The position numbers and the translations under genes were made by a program. DNA of 64,000 nucleotides, from contig NC_067207.1 of NCBI RefSeq assembly GCF_026262505.1, positions 33,944,082 to 34,008,081 on the forward strand. Direction: 5' to 3'. Position 1 is the first letter of the stretch; each line of letters opens with the position of its first letter. Positions 40,700-49,464 of this stretch are shown piece after piece. Below the pieces are notes generated by a model. The model was given only the letters and a program-made list of their open reading frames with translations, was not told the origin of the DNA and did not search any database. The DNA is from Trichomonas vaginalis G3. Its lineage: Eukaryota > Parabasalia > Trichomonadida > Trichomonadidae.

Positions 40700-42241
40700 A
40701 ACGCAAAAACAGAACGATTAATCATTCATTACTTCGGTCAAGGCTGTTTACCGCCTACAGCTGATGGTAGTCTTTTCTTCTTCTCAGACGATCGTTCGAA
40801 ATATAAGCCAATGAAAATCGAGACTTTGATGAACATTTGTCCAACTCCTCTTTGTCTCATTGTTGATAGTCCATCAGCAGGAAATATCTTGCCCTTCTTA
40901 CAAAAGAAACAAGATGTTATCGCTTTCTTCGCATGTTCTCCTAATGAAGTTCTTCCAATTTCAACAGATGCACCATGGGATTTGTTTAGCTCATGTTTGC
41001 TTTCGCCATTTGAGACAGCAGTATGGTGGCATACTCGTCGCCATAGCTACGTCTTCAAAGGCACTGAAAATTCAAATCATCCAAATTATTTCCTCAAGAA
41101 ATTCTTATTTGCTCTTATCGATGCAATTGCATTCGACACACAACCAGCTACACTCTTCGACATACTCGCAAAAGACCCAGCGATGACACAACTCGCTAGA
41201 GGATTTATTTTATCAATGCGCATTATGCAAAGCTTCAATTTACATCCAATCTCAATTCCAGAACATCGCCCTACATCAAGCCATGATCTATGGCTCTTCT
41301 GGGACACAGCATTAGATTGTTCACTCGCAATGTCCGACCAAGAAGCTGCTACGATGATTTTCCAGATGTTCATCAAGTCATTCAAGTCATTCCCGACTGT
41401 CGGAGTCATGCCAATCTTCTCATTCTTCATTACAAGAGCAGAATTTTGCGAAGCAGCAGTTTCAACACTCTGCGACTTCTTGGATACACATGGAGACTTG
41501 GCTATCTACGCTCCCCGCTCAAATATCGCAAAGACGATCATAGAAATGGACAAACCCTCAGAATCCGCAATTCTGTTGTTGGCAAAAATTTTGTCGATAT
41601 CGTCCGGTACGGGCGCGATGTCACCTTTTCAACAACAATGGCTATTCTGGTTCCAAGACACTAAAGAGTCCAGTGTCTCTGAAATCAAGGCTGGAATGCT
41701 TGCCATCATTTGCGCCATCTCATGGAACTTCCTTTCGATATTTACAAAGATTTGGAACGTATGCGTAGAAAAAGCTCAAGAATGCGCCCCATATTCATCG
41801 ATATTACTTGGATTACTACTCGGATCCGCTGGAAGATTGATGAATTTGCCTCCTTTCGGACAGAATTTTTACCCACTCCTCGATAATTCATCGTATTTCA
41901 TCAGAGCATCGACAGTTTTCCTATTGGGAATGATGAAGGATAGGAATATGCTCGATAAACTCTTTGAAATGCTTGAAAATGACGATGAACCAATTGTTAG
42001 ACAGCAAATTGTTGTTTCTCTATCAAGAATTCAGCAGTACAAGCATGACGATGCTATTCTAGATAACTTAAATAAGATAAAAGCTACAGAAAAAGACGAA
42101 GAAGTCCTTAAATTAATAAATTTGGCTCTTGAAGGTAAATATGATGAAGTTCAAGAGGAATGTAGCATCCTTAAGATGGTTATAGAAGCTGTTAAATCGA
42201 ATGGCTTCATAGAGAAGTACTACTGTGGAACAATGATTTGA
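40625..42241 (+). CDS. Raptor homologue, right-arm copy, N-terminally truncated at the palindrome centre (host)
   Basis: Identical to the left-arm protein apart from the first residues. It retains nine more native residues (from the spacer) before EVIKIYSQNAKTERL, which aligns with the segment just before the HYxGHG strand of Raptor. Its ATG at 40625 again lies in inverted sequence and is unlikely to be the real start. Domains as described for 39083. Whether a complete Raptor exists elsewhere cannot be seen. Confidence 0.78.
   Translation: MTVNFNNFVDPPGNKISEVIKIYSQNAKTERLIIHYFGQGCLPPTADGSLFFFSDDRSKYKPMKIETLMNICPTPLCLIVDSPSAGNILPFLQKKQDVIAFFACSPNEVLPISTDAPWDLFSSCLLSPFETAVWWHTRRHSYVFKGTENSNHPNYFLKKFLFALIDAIAFDTQPATLFDILAKDPAMTQLARGFILSMRIMQSFNLHPISIPEHRPTSSHDLWLFWDTALDCSLAMSDQEAATMIFQMFIKSFKSFPTVGVMPIFSFFITRAEFCEAAVSTLCDFLDTHGDLAIYAPRSNIAKTIIEMDKPSESAILLLAKILSISSGTGAMSPFQQQWLFWFQDTKESSVSEIKAGMLAIICAISWNFLSIFTKIWNVCVEKAQECAPYSSILLGLLLGSAGRLMNLPPFGQNFYPLLDNSSYFIRASTVFLLGMMKDRNMLDKLFEMLENDDEPIVRQQIVVSLSRIQQYKHDDAILDNLNKIKATEKDEEVLKLINLALEGKYDEVQEECSILKMVIEAVKSNGFIEKYYCGTMI
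40650..40674. other. Spacer at the centre of the giant palindrome
   Basis: 25 nt between CTTCG (ending 40649) and CGAAG (from 40675). In the plus frame it reads VDPPGNKIS, which continues naturally into the Raptor sequence, so the spacer belongs to the right-arm gene and the left arm is the folded-back copy. Confidence 0.75.
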
Positions 42242-43003
42242 TTTATCTTATTTGACTTTTTTTAACACTATGTTTCATTTTAAATTGTTTATTTTTTGTT
42301 CACATACAAATTTTGATATTTTAAAAAACATATTTCAATATTTAACTAAATCATCACAAAATACTAGGTTTATCAAGTGTGTTTCGTCATTATGTGTAAA
42401 AAATCAAATGATTACCCTTAAAAATACTTCTGTTAAAAATCATTTCAAAAATTATACTTAATATTGATAAAGTATGAACATAAAAATGCTCAATATCCAA
42501 TATAGAAGAAGTTTTATGGTAATGATTTTCTCCAAAAAAGTTTTGAATCCATTTTTATGGTACGAAAACAATAGAAGATGAAGTTCAAATTTTAGAATTT
42601 GAATTTTTTTTGGAAAATTTATTATTAAATTTGAAATTTCCATATCTTTTAAATAAAATATGGAAATATTAAATCAATGTAATAAATTTACAAAAGACAC
42701 ATCATTAAATTTCATAATAATATCTTAAAACTATTCATGATTCATATTTCCATCCATATAAATCATCTAAATTATCATTAATACTGTAAAGTTTTGGACC
42801 TAAAGTTAATATCAAATCTATGCCTCCTGTTATTCAGTTAAAATACATTGATTTCTTAAATTCTATTCGATTCTCAATAACAGGAGGGGCAAATTGTCAA
42901 GAAAGAAGAATATCAAAGAAAACTAATGAGGTGAATCGAAAATATTTATTCAAATAAGATAATGAATAGAAAAATAAGACAAAATAAAAAAATTATAACA
43001 AAA
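42242..43003. other. Host intergenic stretch, right arm
   Basis: Mirror of 38320-39082, with the same stem-forming repeat; nothing else recognised. Confidence 0.6.
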
Positions 43004-44242
43004 TTATTGATGAATTATTTTTGTGAGGTTGGTAAAGGCTTCTTTAACTGTCATGTCAGGCTTTAATTCTTTAATGCAGTAGTTTACAGCATTCTTGAAC
43101 TTTTCTGCTTCTTTGAAGCTTGTAATATAAGGAGAAGTGTAGATTCTGGCCCTGAAAATATCATTAACGAGTGTTGATGATATTGACATTCCTCCTGGTG
43201 GATAAGGACCTTTGCAAATTGAAGTTGCAATTTGAGCATCAGTAATATCGCCTCCTGTAGTCATTTTACCAATGTTTGTAACACTTACAGAGCCAGTCAT
43301 TGCTGGTGGATATGTTCCTTTGTATAAATGATTAATAGATCTTAATGCTTCGCCATTCTTTAATTTTTCTTGCATATCCTTACGGAGTAAAGCACCCAAT
43401 TCATCAATAGTCAATTTAGCATACTTTGTAGCGATGTTTGTATGTGCATCAGCAACAATTAAACTATCAATGTTGCAATGACTCCAATCTGGGTTTTTCA
43501 TGTATCTTCTGGCATCAACAGCAAGTTGGCTGGCAATAGAAGTTAACATTTTGTTGTATGCTGAAGCAGAAAGTGTTGCCGCAAGCATCATTTTTTCTGT
43601 AACTTTCGACATCTTTTCTTTGATTGGAAATTCAATCAATGTGTAAATTGCATATTCCTTTTCTTGTTTCTTGCGATAATTTCTGATTGGAGTAGTCATC
43701 GTTGAAATTTTGCCATTTGCGTTAGCTAATTGATCAGAAAGTGCATCAATTATTGATGTATGGATTTTGGCTTGAGGATCTTTTGGTGTTTCTCGTCCAC
43801 ACAAATGATCCAAAAGCATCTTCATGTATCCGCCATCTGATGACGAATGATTGCAATTAAATATAACTGTGTCCTTATTATAGCATATTGATGCTAAGCG
43901 TGTTGACTCAGGAATTGTATAATTTTTGGCAACAAATTTATTTGCTTCTTCTAAATGAGGAAACTTATCAGGAATTTGATAAGTTGGACATGGCTGATCT
44001 GTGTAAACATAATTCTTACCATCAAACAATGTTCGACAGCCTATGCATTTTTTAGAAATTTCATTGACAATTTCTGAAACTTTATTGTTCTTTACCTTAA
44101 CAGCAAGCTGAACATAGCATCCAACAGATAATTGGAGCTTTTCAAAAGCATTAGGAAGCATGGTTGATGGCCCAATCATCAAAAAAGAATAAAAAAAAAT
44201 TGTTGATGGTATTCGATCAACAATTTTATCGCAGATATCCAT
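43004..44242 (-). CDS. Acyltransferase-like protein of the condensation/HxxxDG superfamily (host)
   Basis: 412 aa, open. NCNHSSSDGGYMKMLLDHL (about residues 130-150) matches the HxxxDG active-site loop of CoA-dependent acyltransferases and condensation domains. A later SVSVTNIGKM sits where these enzymes have an NxG/DFG-like structural motif. Substrate unknown; alcohol or polyketide-associated acyl transfer is possible. No carrier-protein domain is fused. Start at 44242 follows no clear initiator, so it is less certain. Confidence 0.6.
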   Translation of the reverse strand: MDICDKIVDRIPSTIFFYSFLMIGPSTMLPNAFEKLQLSVGCYVQLAVKVKNNKVSEIVNEISKKCIGCRTLFDGKNYVYTDQPCPTYQIPDKFPHLEEANKFVAKNYTIPESTRLASICYNKDTVIFNCNHSSSDGGYMKMLLDHLCGRETPKDPQAKIHTSIIDALSDQLANANGKISTMTTPIRNYRKKQEKEYAIYTLIEFPIKEKMSKVTEKMMLAATLSASAYNKMLTSIASQLAVDARRYMKNPDWSHCNIDSLIVADAHTNIATKYAKLTIDELGALLRKDMQEKLKNGEALRSINHLYKGTYPPAMTGSVSVTNIGKMTTGGDITDAQIATSICKGPYPPGGMSISSTLVNDIFRARIYTSPYITSFKEAEKFKNAVNYCIKELKPDMTVKEAFTNLTKIIHQ

Positions 44243-44385
44243 AAATTCTCTTCTTCATGCGAGCAAGAGGTTATTCAAAGCTAATCATAAAAATTTTGAA
44301 ATTTTATCGAAGATATTAATAAACATTTAGGTTAAGTGTAAACAAAAAGTAGTAGAAACTTAATAAACAACTATTCTTAATCATC

Positions 44386-44754
44386 TTATATTGAAACAAC
44401 ACGCCATATTTGATTGAATCTTCCATGTTTTGGAAATGGAATGATATCTGTATCTTGGACTATTTTTTCTGCCCTAATATCAAGAACTAAGCCATTGGCA
44501 TTTGAAATAGTACCGTCAGAATTTATATGATAAATTTGTTTGCTATCGCTAGTCCTTGGGGTGAAAACAAGGGGATCTTCATTTGTTAGTAAATGACCTG
44601 TTTTAAGAGAAATGATGTTATTGTCTTGAATAAGGAATTGTTGGTTTATTGTGTTAATATAAGTACCAAGAACAGCTTTTTCAACGCCATCTGGGCCAAT
44701 CTTCACTGACAAACAAAAATCTGGTCGAGAACTGCATAAGATTGAGCATCTCAT
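44386..44754 (-). CDS. Ricin-B-like beta-trefoil lectin domain protein, right-arm copy (host)
   Basis: Same protein as 36568-36936, with the initiator-like TCATA at 44767-44771 on the minus strand. Confidence 0.55.
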   Translation of the reverse strand: MRCSILCSSRPDFCLSVKIGPDGVEKAVLGTYINTINQQFLIQDNNIISLKTGHLLTNEDPLVFTPRTSDSKQIYHINSDGTISNANGLVLDIRAEKIVQDTDIIPFPKHGRFNQIWRVVSI

Positions 44755-44910
44755 GATAATATAAAATATGAAATTGAGAAAATTTTTGTTCCGTACCGAA
44801 AAGGGTCACTAGAAAAAGTGACAAAAAGTGACACTTACTCTTATTTTTCGCGCCAAAATTCGAAAGGGTTTTTAATATAATAATTATAATATATAAGGAA
44901 TTTTATTAAA

Positions 44911-45118
44911 AATATGAAATTAAAATATAAAAAATTTAATAGTTAATTTAAGTTTGTTTTTTATTTTTATTTTAGAACTGTTTTCATAGGAATTGAAGGG
45001 TGAGAGGTATATAGGCATACTATATACCTCGCACCCTTCAATTCCTATGAAAACAGTTCTAAAATAAAAATAAAAAACAAACTTAAATTAACTATTAAAT
45101 TTTTTATATTTTAATTTC

Positions 45119-45123
<5 letters not shown>
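44911..45123. mobile_element. Fold-back (MITE-like) element, right-arm copy
   Basis: Mirror of 36202-36413, followed by an A run of about 31. Confidence 0.75.
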
Positions 45124-45156
<33 letters not shown>

Positions 45157-45338
45157 TAGTGGGGCTTCCAGGCACTTCGTGCCCTCTAGCCCATAAGAAA
45201 TTTTGCCCAAGACCCAAGAGGAGGACCGTAGGGTGTATGTGTGGGCTTCCAGGCGCGTTGCGCCCTCTAGCCCATAAGAAATGTTTTGTCACTTTTCTGT
45301 CACTTTTCGGGTAAAAAAATTTTTATTATTATATATAA

Positions 45339-46157
45339 ATGAATTTTACAAAACCACCGTTACCGTTCTTTGGAAATAAGAGTAGATGTAAAGATATTAT
45401 ATTGAGAGAACTTAAGAAACTACCGAATGGTCTAACATTTGTAGATTTGTTCGGTGGAAGTTTCTATATATCCCATTTGTGCCATACAATATTCCCAGAC
45501 TCAAAGATTATATGCAATGACTTCGACAACTATATGGACCGTCTCAAACATATTCCAGACACAAACAATATATTGAAAGAGTTAAAAGAAAAGATACATA
45601 TAGGTAAGATGGAACGTATACCATTAGATAAGAAAAATATTGTGAGAGAGGTTTTGAAAAAAGCAGAATATATAGACTGGAATAGTATATCTGCTAGACT
45701 ATTATATAGTGGTGCTATAAGAGTTCATGACATTGAAACACTTATGTCAAAAGTTTTATATCTTAACTATACAAATGTTTTCAAAGAGGGCATAGAAAAA
45801 TATATTGATGGTATAGAGTTTGTGAGATGTCATTGGACAGAGTTGTATGAAAAATATAAAGACAAGGAAAATGTTTTCTTTATAGTGGACCCGCCGTTCT
45901 ATAACACATGGGATTTTCAATACCAAGTAGACTGGACTTTGAGAGACTCTTTAGAAACTTTAGACGTTATACATAACCATCCATGCTTTTACTTTACATC
46001 CGATAAAAGTGGTTTGGAAACCGTTATGAGATGGTTAGAGGACATACATGACTATGAGTTTATATATGACAAGATAGAATATGAGAGAGGTCCCATAAAC
46101 TGGAGAAAGTGTCACAATAAAGAAATTTTATTAGTAAGTAAATGTGGTTTGAAATAG
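45339..46157 (+). CDS. D12-class DNA N6-adenine methyltransferase, element A'
   Basis: 272 aa, open. PPLPFFGNKSR at the N-terminus, FVDLFGGSF (AdoMet-binding motif I, about residue 35) and FIVDPPF (catalytic DPPF motif IV, about residue 187) come in the order of Dam-type enzymes, with FYFTSDKSG following. It would methylate adenine in short DNA sites; GATC is the commonest target of this class. Adenine methylation is known in T. vaginalis. Could protect element DNA or regulate its promoters. Last 16 nt overlap the next microgene. Confidence 0.88.
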   Translation: MNFTKPPLPFFGNKSRCKDIILRELKKLPNGLTFVDLFGGSFYISHLCHTIFPDSKIICNDFDNYMDRLKHIPDTNNILKELKEKIHIGKMERIPLDKKNIVREVLKKAEYIDWNSISARLLYSGAIRVHDIETLMSKVLYLNYTNVFKEGIEKYIDGIEFVRCHWTELYEKYKDKENVFFIVDPPFYNTWDFQYQVDWTLRDSLETLDVIHNHPCFYFTSDKSGLETVMRWLEDIHDYEFIYDKIEYERGPINWRKCHNKEILLVSKCGLK

Positions 46158-46273
46158 GACTACTTGTTTTAGGCTTTTTCCATTGTGTCATTTATTTATT
46201 TGACGTGGCAGAAAAGTACAGAGAATATGAAGATGAACCAATGCCTGCAAATGTTCAGCATATGTACTCGTAA
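46142..46273 (+). CDS. 43-aa single-pass membrane microprotein, element A'
   Basis: Begins MWFEIGLLVLGFFHCVIYLF: a single hydrophobic helix right from the N-terminus, followed by a charged tail ending QHMYS. Kept open in both arms, which supports a real gene. Too short to assign. Confidence 0.6.
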   Translation: MWFEIGLLVLGFFHCVIYLFDVAEKYREYEDEPMPANVQHMYS

Positions 46274-46296
46274 GAGATATTTTTATCTAATATTAA

Positions 46297-46659
46297 ATGG
46301 ACGCACAGAACTTAGCGAATGCACAGCAACCTGGACAACCAAACCCAGAGAATATTCCAAATGAAGTTAGAATACAAACTGCAATGGCAAACTATGGTCA
46401 AGTGCCAACAGATGTACAAATGCAAACTGCCATGTCAAATGACGCTGCGTTAGGTTTGCCACCATGGCATGCAAATATGAGATGGAAAGAGTTTTATACA
46501 AACCCTGAAGTGGGATATAAACAACTTTATGCAGATGACGCGAACACAGGAGTTGACCCAGAATATGTTTTCTACCAGAGGAGAAACAGAATGTATGAGC
46601 TCCAGTTAAAGAATGCTATGGAACTCAACAGGAAACGTAAGAGACTAGGCGGACATTAG
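46297..46659 (+). CDS. 120-aa hypothetical protein, element A'
   Basis: See 34672-35034. PPWHANMRWKEFYTNPEVGY in the middle and a basic NRKRKRLGGH end. The leader TATTTTTATCTAATATTAA precedes the ATG. Confidence 0.62.
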   Translation: MDAQNLANAQQPGQPNPENIPNEVRIQTAMANYGQVPTDVQMQTAMSNDAALGLPPWHANMRWKEFYTNPEVGYKQLYADDANTGVDPEYVFYQRRNRMYELQLKNAMELNRKRKRLGGH

Positions 46660-46676
46660 ATTTTTACACGTAGTAA

Positions 46677-46919
46677 ATGGGTTTCTTTGGAAGAATAGGA
46701 AACTTCTTTCGAAATGTTGGAAGAGGTATATGGAATGGAATAAAATCTGTCGGAAGAGGAATATGGAACGGTGTCAAAAATATTGGTAAAAGAGTAGGTC
46801 AGTTCATTGGTATTATACCTAAAGACCCTGAACCAGAAGAGCAAGCTCCTGTTATACAACAGCCTGAACCTGCACCACAGTCTAGTTGGCAACCAAATCC
46901 AACACCTCAACCGTATTAA
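46677..46919 (+). CDS. Small amphipathic glycine-led protein, element A'
   Basis: 80 aa. MGFFGRIGNFFRNV opens the protein, then a tandem pair VGRGIWNGIKS / VGRGIWNGVKN, then a Pro/Gln-rich tail. The first 45 residues form a cationic amphipathic helix with aromatic residues on one face, like membrane-active peptides or the membrane-acting part of capsid minor proteins. N-terminal MG could also be myristoylated. Function inferred from character only. Confidence 0.6.
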   Translation: MGFFGRIGNFFRNVGRGIWNGIKSVGRGIWNGVKNIGKRVGQFIGIIPKDPEPEEQAPVIQQPEPAPQSSWQPNPTPQPY

Positions 46920-46923
46920 AAAA

Positions 46924-47772
46924 TTATATTTTTATCGTTCGATAGTAGTTGTATATGAAACTAAGTTCTAAGTAAAACGTATGGTATAATGGAATTATTC
47001 TTTTTCTTCCATCTGTAGTAAACCATACTTGAAAGTCTGAAATACTTCCACTTGGTGGTTCGTATAACTTTGTAGGTTTTTCGTAAAAGTCATTTGCCAA
47101 GCATAAAAAAGAGTTTTGGGCGCCAGAAAATGAAGCATGAACAATAATAGCATCTTGGTCGAAAACATCTTTAAATAAATATGGTTCATCTCTTGCATAT
47201 CGACTGTAGATATTTGCTAAAGGAAGTTCAACTTTCTGATTTAACATTCTTTGCAAATAATACCATGACATTGCAGTGAATTCTGTATATATTTGTTCTT
47301 CTTTATTTGGATTGTCTTCGTAGATTTTAAATGACACTTGTGAATTTTGTTTGTCATATACAATTCTCACATAAAGTGTGCTATCGGTATTTGCATATTC
47401 ATCAGCATATTTTGCATAACATGAATTTATTTTATCTTCTATATTTTTTAACGCAGTCTGTAGAGAAGATGAAAGGTCAACTTGTATTAGCTCAATTTCT
47501 TCCCACATTTTTAGTTGCCCTTTAGATATATAATCTATATGAAACCTTACAATAAATGGAAAACTTTTATCTTCTACAGACACAAATTTTATTCTTCGAA
47601 AGCCAATAGATTTAGTAACAGATGGGTCTCTTAACCATCTTAATGGGTAGTCAAAACGATAGCCTTCATGCTTTATAGTATCTAAGTCAAACTTTTGACC
47701 GACATTAGTAAAAAGTTCATCTAATGGTTTAGTTGTAGCAACTCTTGAATTTTCTTTTTCTATTGGTAGCAT
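46924..47772 (-). CDS. Minor capsid (penton-like) candidate, element A'
   Basis: 282 aa, open. YRFDYPLRWLRDPSVTKSIG near residue 40 and the C-terminal set SFSGAQNSFLCLANDFYEKP, FQVWFTTDGR, FYLELSFIYNY are shared with 53833-54693 (same element) and more loosely with the B/C proteins. Beta-rich; best candidate for the penton or another capsid-surface protein. Diverges from the fibre gene across 18 bp, suggesting joint late expression. Confidence 0.55.
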   Translation of the reverse strand: MLPIEKENSRVATTKPLDELFTNVGQKFDLDTIKHEGYRFDYPLRWLRDPSVTKSIGFRRIKFVSVEDKSFPFIVRFHIDYISKGQLKMWEEIELIQVDLSSSLQTALKNIEDKINSCYAKYADEYANTDSTLYVRIVYDKQNSQVSFKIYEDNPNKEEQIYTEFTAMSWYYLQRMLNQKVELPLANIYSRYARDEPYLFKDVFDQDAIIVHASFSGAQNSFLCLANDFYEKPTKLYEPPSGSISDFQVWFTTDGRKRIIPLYHTFYLELSFIYNYYRTIKI

Positions 47773-47790
47773 ATTTTATCTAGAATAAAA
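47773..47790. promoter_or_regulatory. 18-bp divergent promoter between fibre and minor-capsid genes
   Basis: ATTTTATCTAGAATAAAA, almost a perfect palindrome, is all that lies between the two start codons. TTTTATCT and TTTTATTCT face the respective genes. Confidence 0.6.
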
Positions 47791-49464
47791 ATGTCGAAAG
47801 ATATAGTGTCTATGAGAGAAATACAACACAACCGACAACTCATTATGCAAGCTCTAAATAAGAACACAACAAACTTTTCAAACTATTCTAAGATATCTGA
47901 GTCATTGAAAGAAGGAAACTTAAAACTGACAATAAACCCTATGACAGATGAGTTTCTGTTTCAAGACAATAAAAACAATACTGTCTGTATAAATCCAACA
48001 AAAGGAACTTTAAACGAGAAACCTATAAATGAACTTCTTTTGAAAGCAGATGTTGACAACAAAGCTGACAAAGAATATGTAGACGATGCAATAGCAAAAG
48101 AAGAAGAAAGAGCTAACAATGCTTATGCAACAAAAGAACATACTCATCCTGAACTAGCAGACAAAACATATGTTGACAATAAAATGTCAAGTGAAGTGAC
48201 AAGAGCTGAAAACGAATATTCTAAAAAGACTCATATACATTCTATATCTGATATTACAAACTTACAAGAAACCTTAAACAGGAAAAGTGACGTTGGACAT
48301 ACACATACCATTGCAAATATTACAAACTTACAAGAAACCTTAAACAGGAAAAGTGCCGTTGGACATACACATACATCTTCTGAAATAACAGACTTAAACG
48401 TTAGCCTTGAAAATAAAGCAGATAAAACATATGTCAATGAAATATACCAAAGTTTAGTTGGAACAAAAAAAAATATTGAAACTATTGTTGGTGACTTTTC
48501 TGTCAATGAAGAAAATAAATATTTTAGATGGCAGTTTGTACATTCCTTAAGGAATGGTATACGGTATAAACTCATTCCGAAAAATAACAATGAAATGTAT
48601 GTAAGCTATAAAAAGAATGATGGTACACAAGTTAAAGTTCCATTAGACAACAACTGCTACTTAAACTTATATGGAGACGAACAAAAGAAATATTTAAGAG
48701 TTTATGAAATGGCAGATATGACATTGCCTGACCCAGCTCCAGCACCATATTATTATGACTATGGAGATATGTCGAAAACACCACATGTAGATGAACAAAA
48801 GCTAACATTATATTTAGATTATTATAGATATAAAAGATATAATGCAATAGAAAAAACGAGAATAGTATATTATTATACAGATGACCTAAATAAATATTAT
48901 AGTCAAGACTTCACTTACCCTGAAAACATAAGATTATATTATAAAAAATATTCTGACACAAACCAGAAGAAACCCGAAATAGTTGCACTATATTTTAAGT
49001 TCAAAAGATACAATCCTATAATATCTCATATGTTTGATTTAATGAACCCAGTAGGTTCTATTTATACATCTATGGATGTGAGAGGTCCTCAAGTAATGTT
49101 TGGTGTTGGTGCATGGGAACAAATAGTCGACAGGTTTTTGTATTGTGCAAACTCTTCAAAGGAAACAGGTGGAAGTAAAACGATTTCAGGTGAAAATTTA
49201 CCTGCACACAGTCATTACATAGATTTAAGTACATCCCAAGCAGGTTGGCATAAGCATAGATATTGGGATTGGTCAGGAATGACAAAAGGTAAAGGATATG
49301 ATGTTAAAGACAATGTTAAGTTTGCTATAAATTGTTACTGGAGTGACACTCAGGGAGAAGGAAACCATACACATTTCGTTTCAGGATATACGCAAACAAC
49401 GGGACAAAGTAAAGAATACATGCCACCTTACATGACAGTTTACGCATGGTATAGAATTGCTTAG
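47791..49464 (+). CDS. Phage tail-fibre-like surface protein, element A'
   Basis: 557 aa, open. An N-terminal helix precedes coiled-coil/triple-helix segments punctuated by NKADKEYVDD, KEHTHPE, KTHIHS and two HTHT-bearing 22-residue units. A beta-rich body rich in Tyr follows. At about residue 415 comes LMNPVGSIYTSM, then VGAWEQIVDRFL, LPAHSHYID, WHKHRYWD and GNHTHFV, ending MPPYMTVYAWYRIA. This is the order seen in tips of phage tail fibres (gp10/collar-type domains with His-x-His metal sites). Presumed trimer and receptor-binding spike. Its stop overlaps the convergent integrase stop (CTAA). Confidence 0.8.
   Translation: MSKDIVSMREIQHNRQLIMQALNKNTTNFSNYSKISESLKEGNLKLTINPMTDEFLFQDNKNNTVCINPTKGTLNEKPINELLLKADVDNKADKEYVDDAIAKEEERANNAYATKEHTHPELADKTYVDNKMSSEVTRAENEYSKKTHIHSISDITNLQETLNRKSDVGHTHTIANITNLQETLNRKSAVGHTHTSSEITDLNVSLENKADKTYVNEIYQSLVGTKKNIETIVGDFSVNEENKYFRWQFVHSLRNGIRYKLIPKNNNEMYVSYKKNDGTQVKVPLDNNCYLNLYGDEQKKYLRVYEMADMTLPDPAPAPYYYDYGDMSKTPHVDEQKLTLYLDYYRYKRYNAIEKTRIVYYYTDDLNKYYSQDFTYPENIRLYYKKYSDTNQKKPEIVALYFKFKRYNPIISHMFDLMNPVGSIYTSMDVRGPQVMFGVGAWEQIVDRFLYCANSSKETGGSKTISGENLPAHSHYIDLSTSQAGWHKHRYWDWSGMTKGKGYDVKDNVKFAINCYWSDTQGEGNHTHFVSGYTQTTGQSKEYMPPYMTVYAWYRIA

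Noticed and set aside
39660-41664. Frames of 108-124 codons antisense or out of frame within Raptor
   Set aside because: Shadows of the long Raptor frames; no domain signal.
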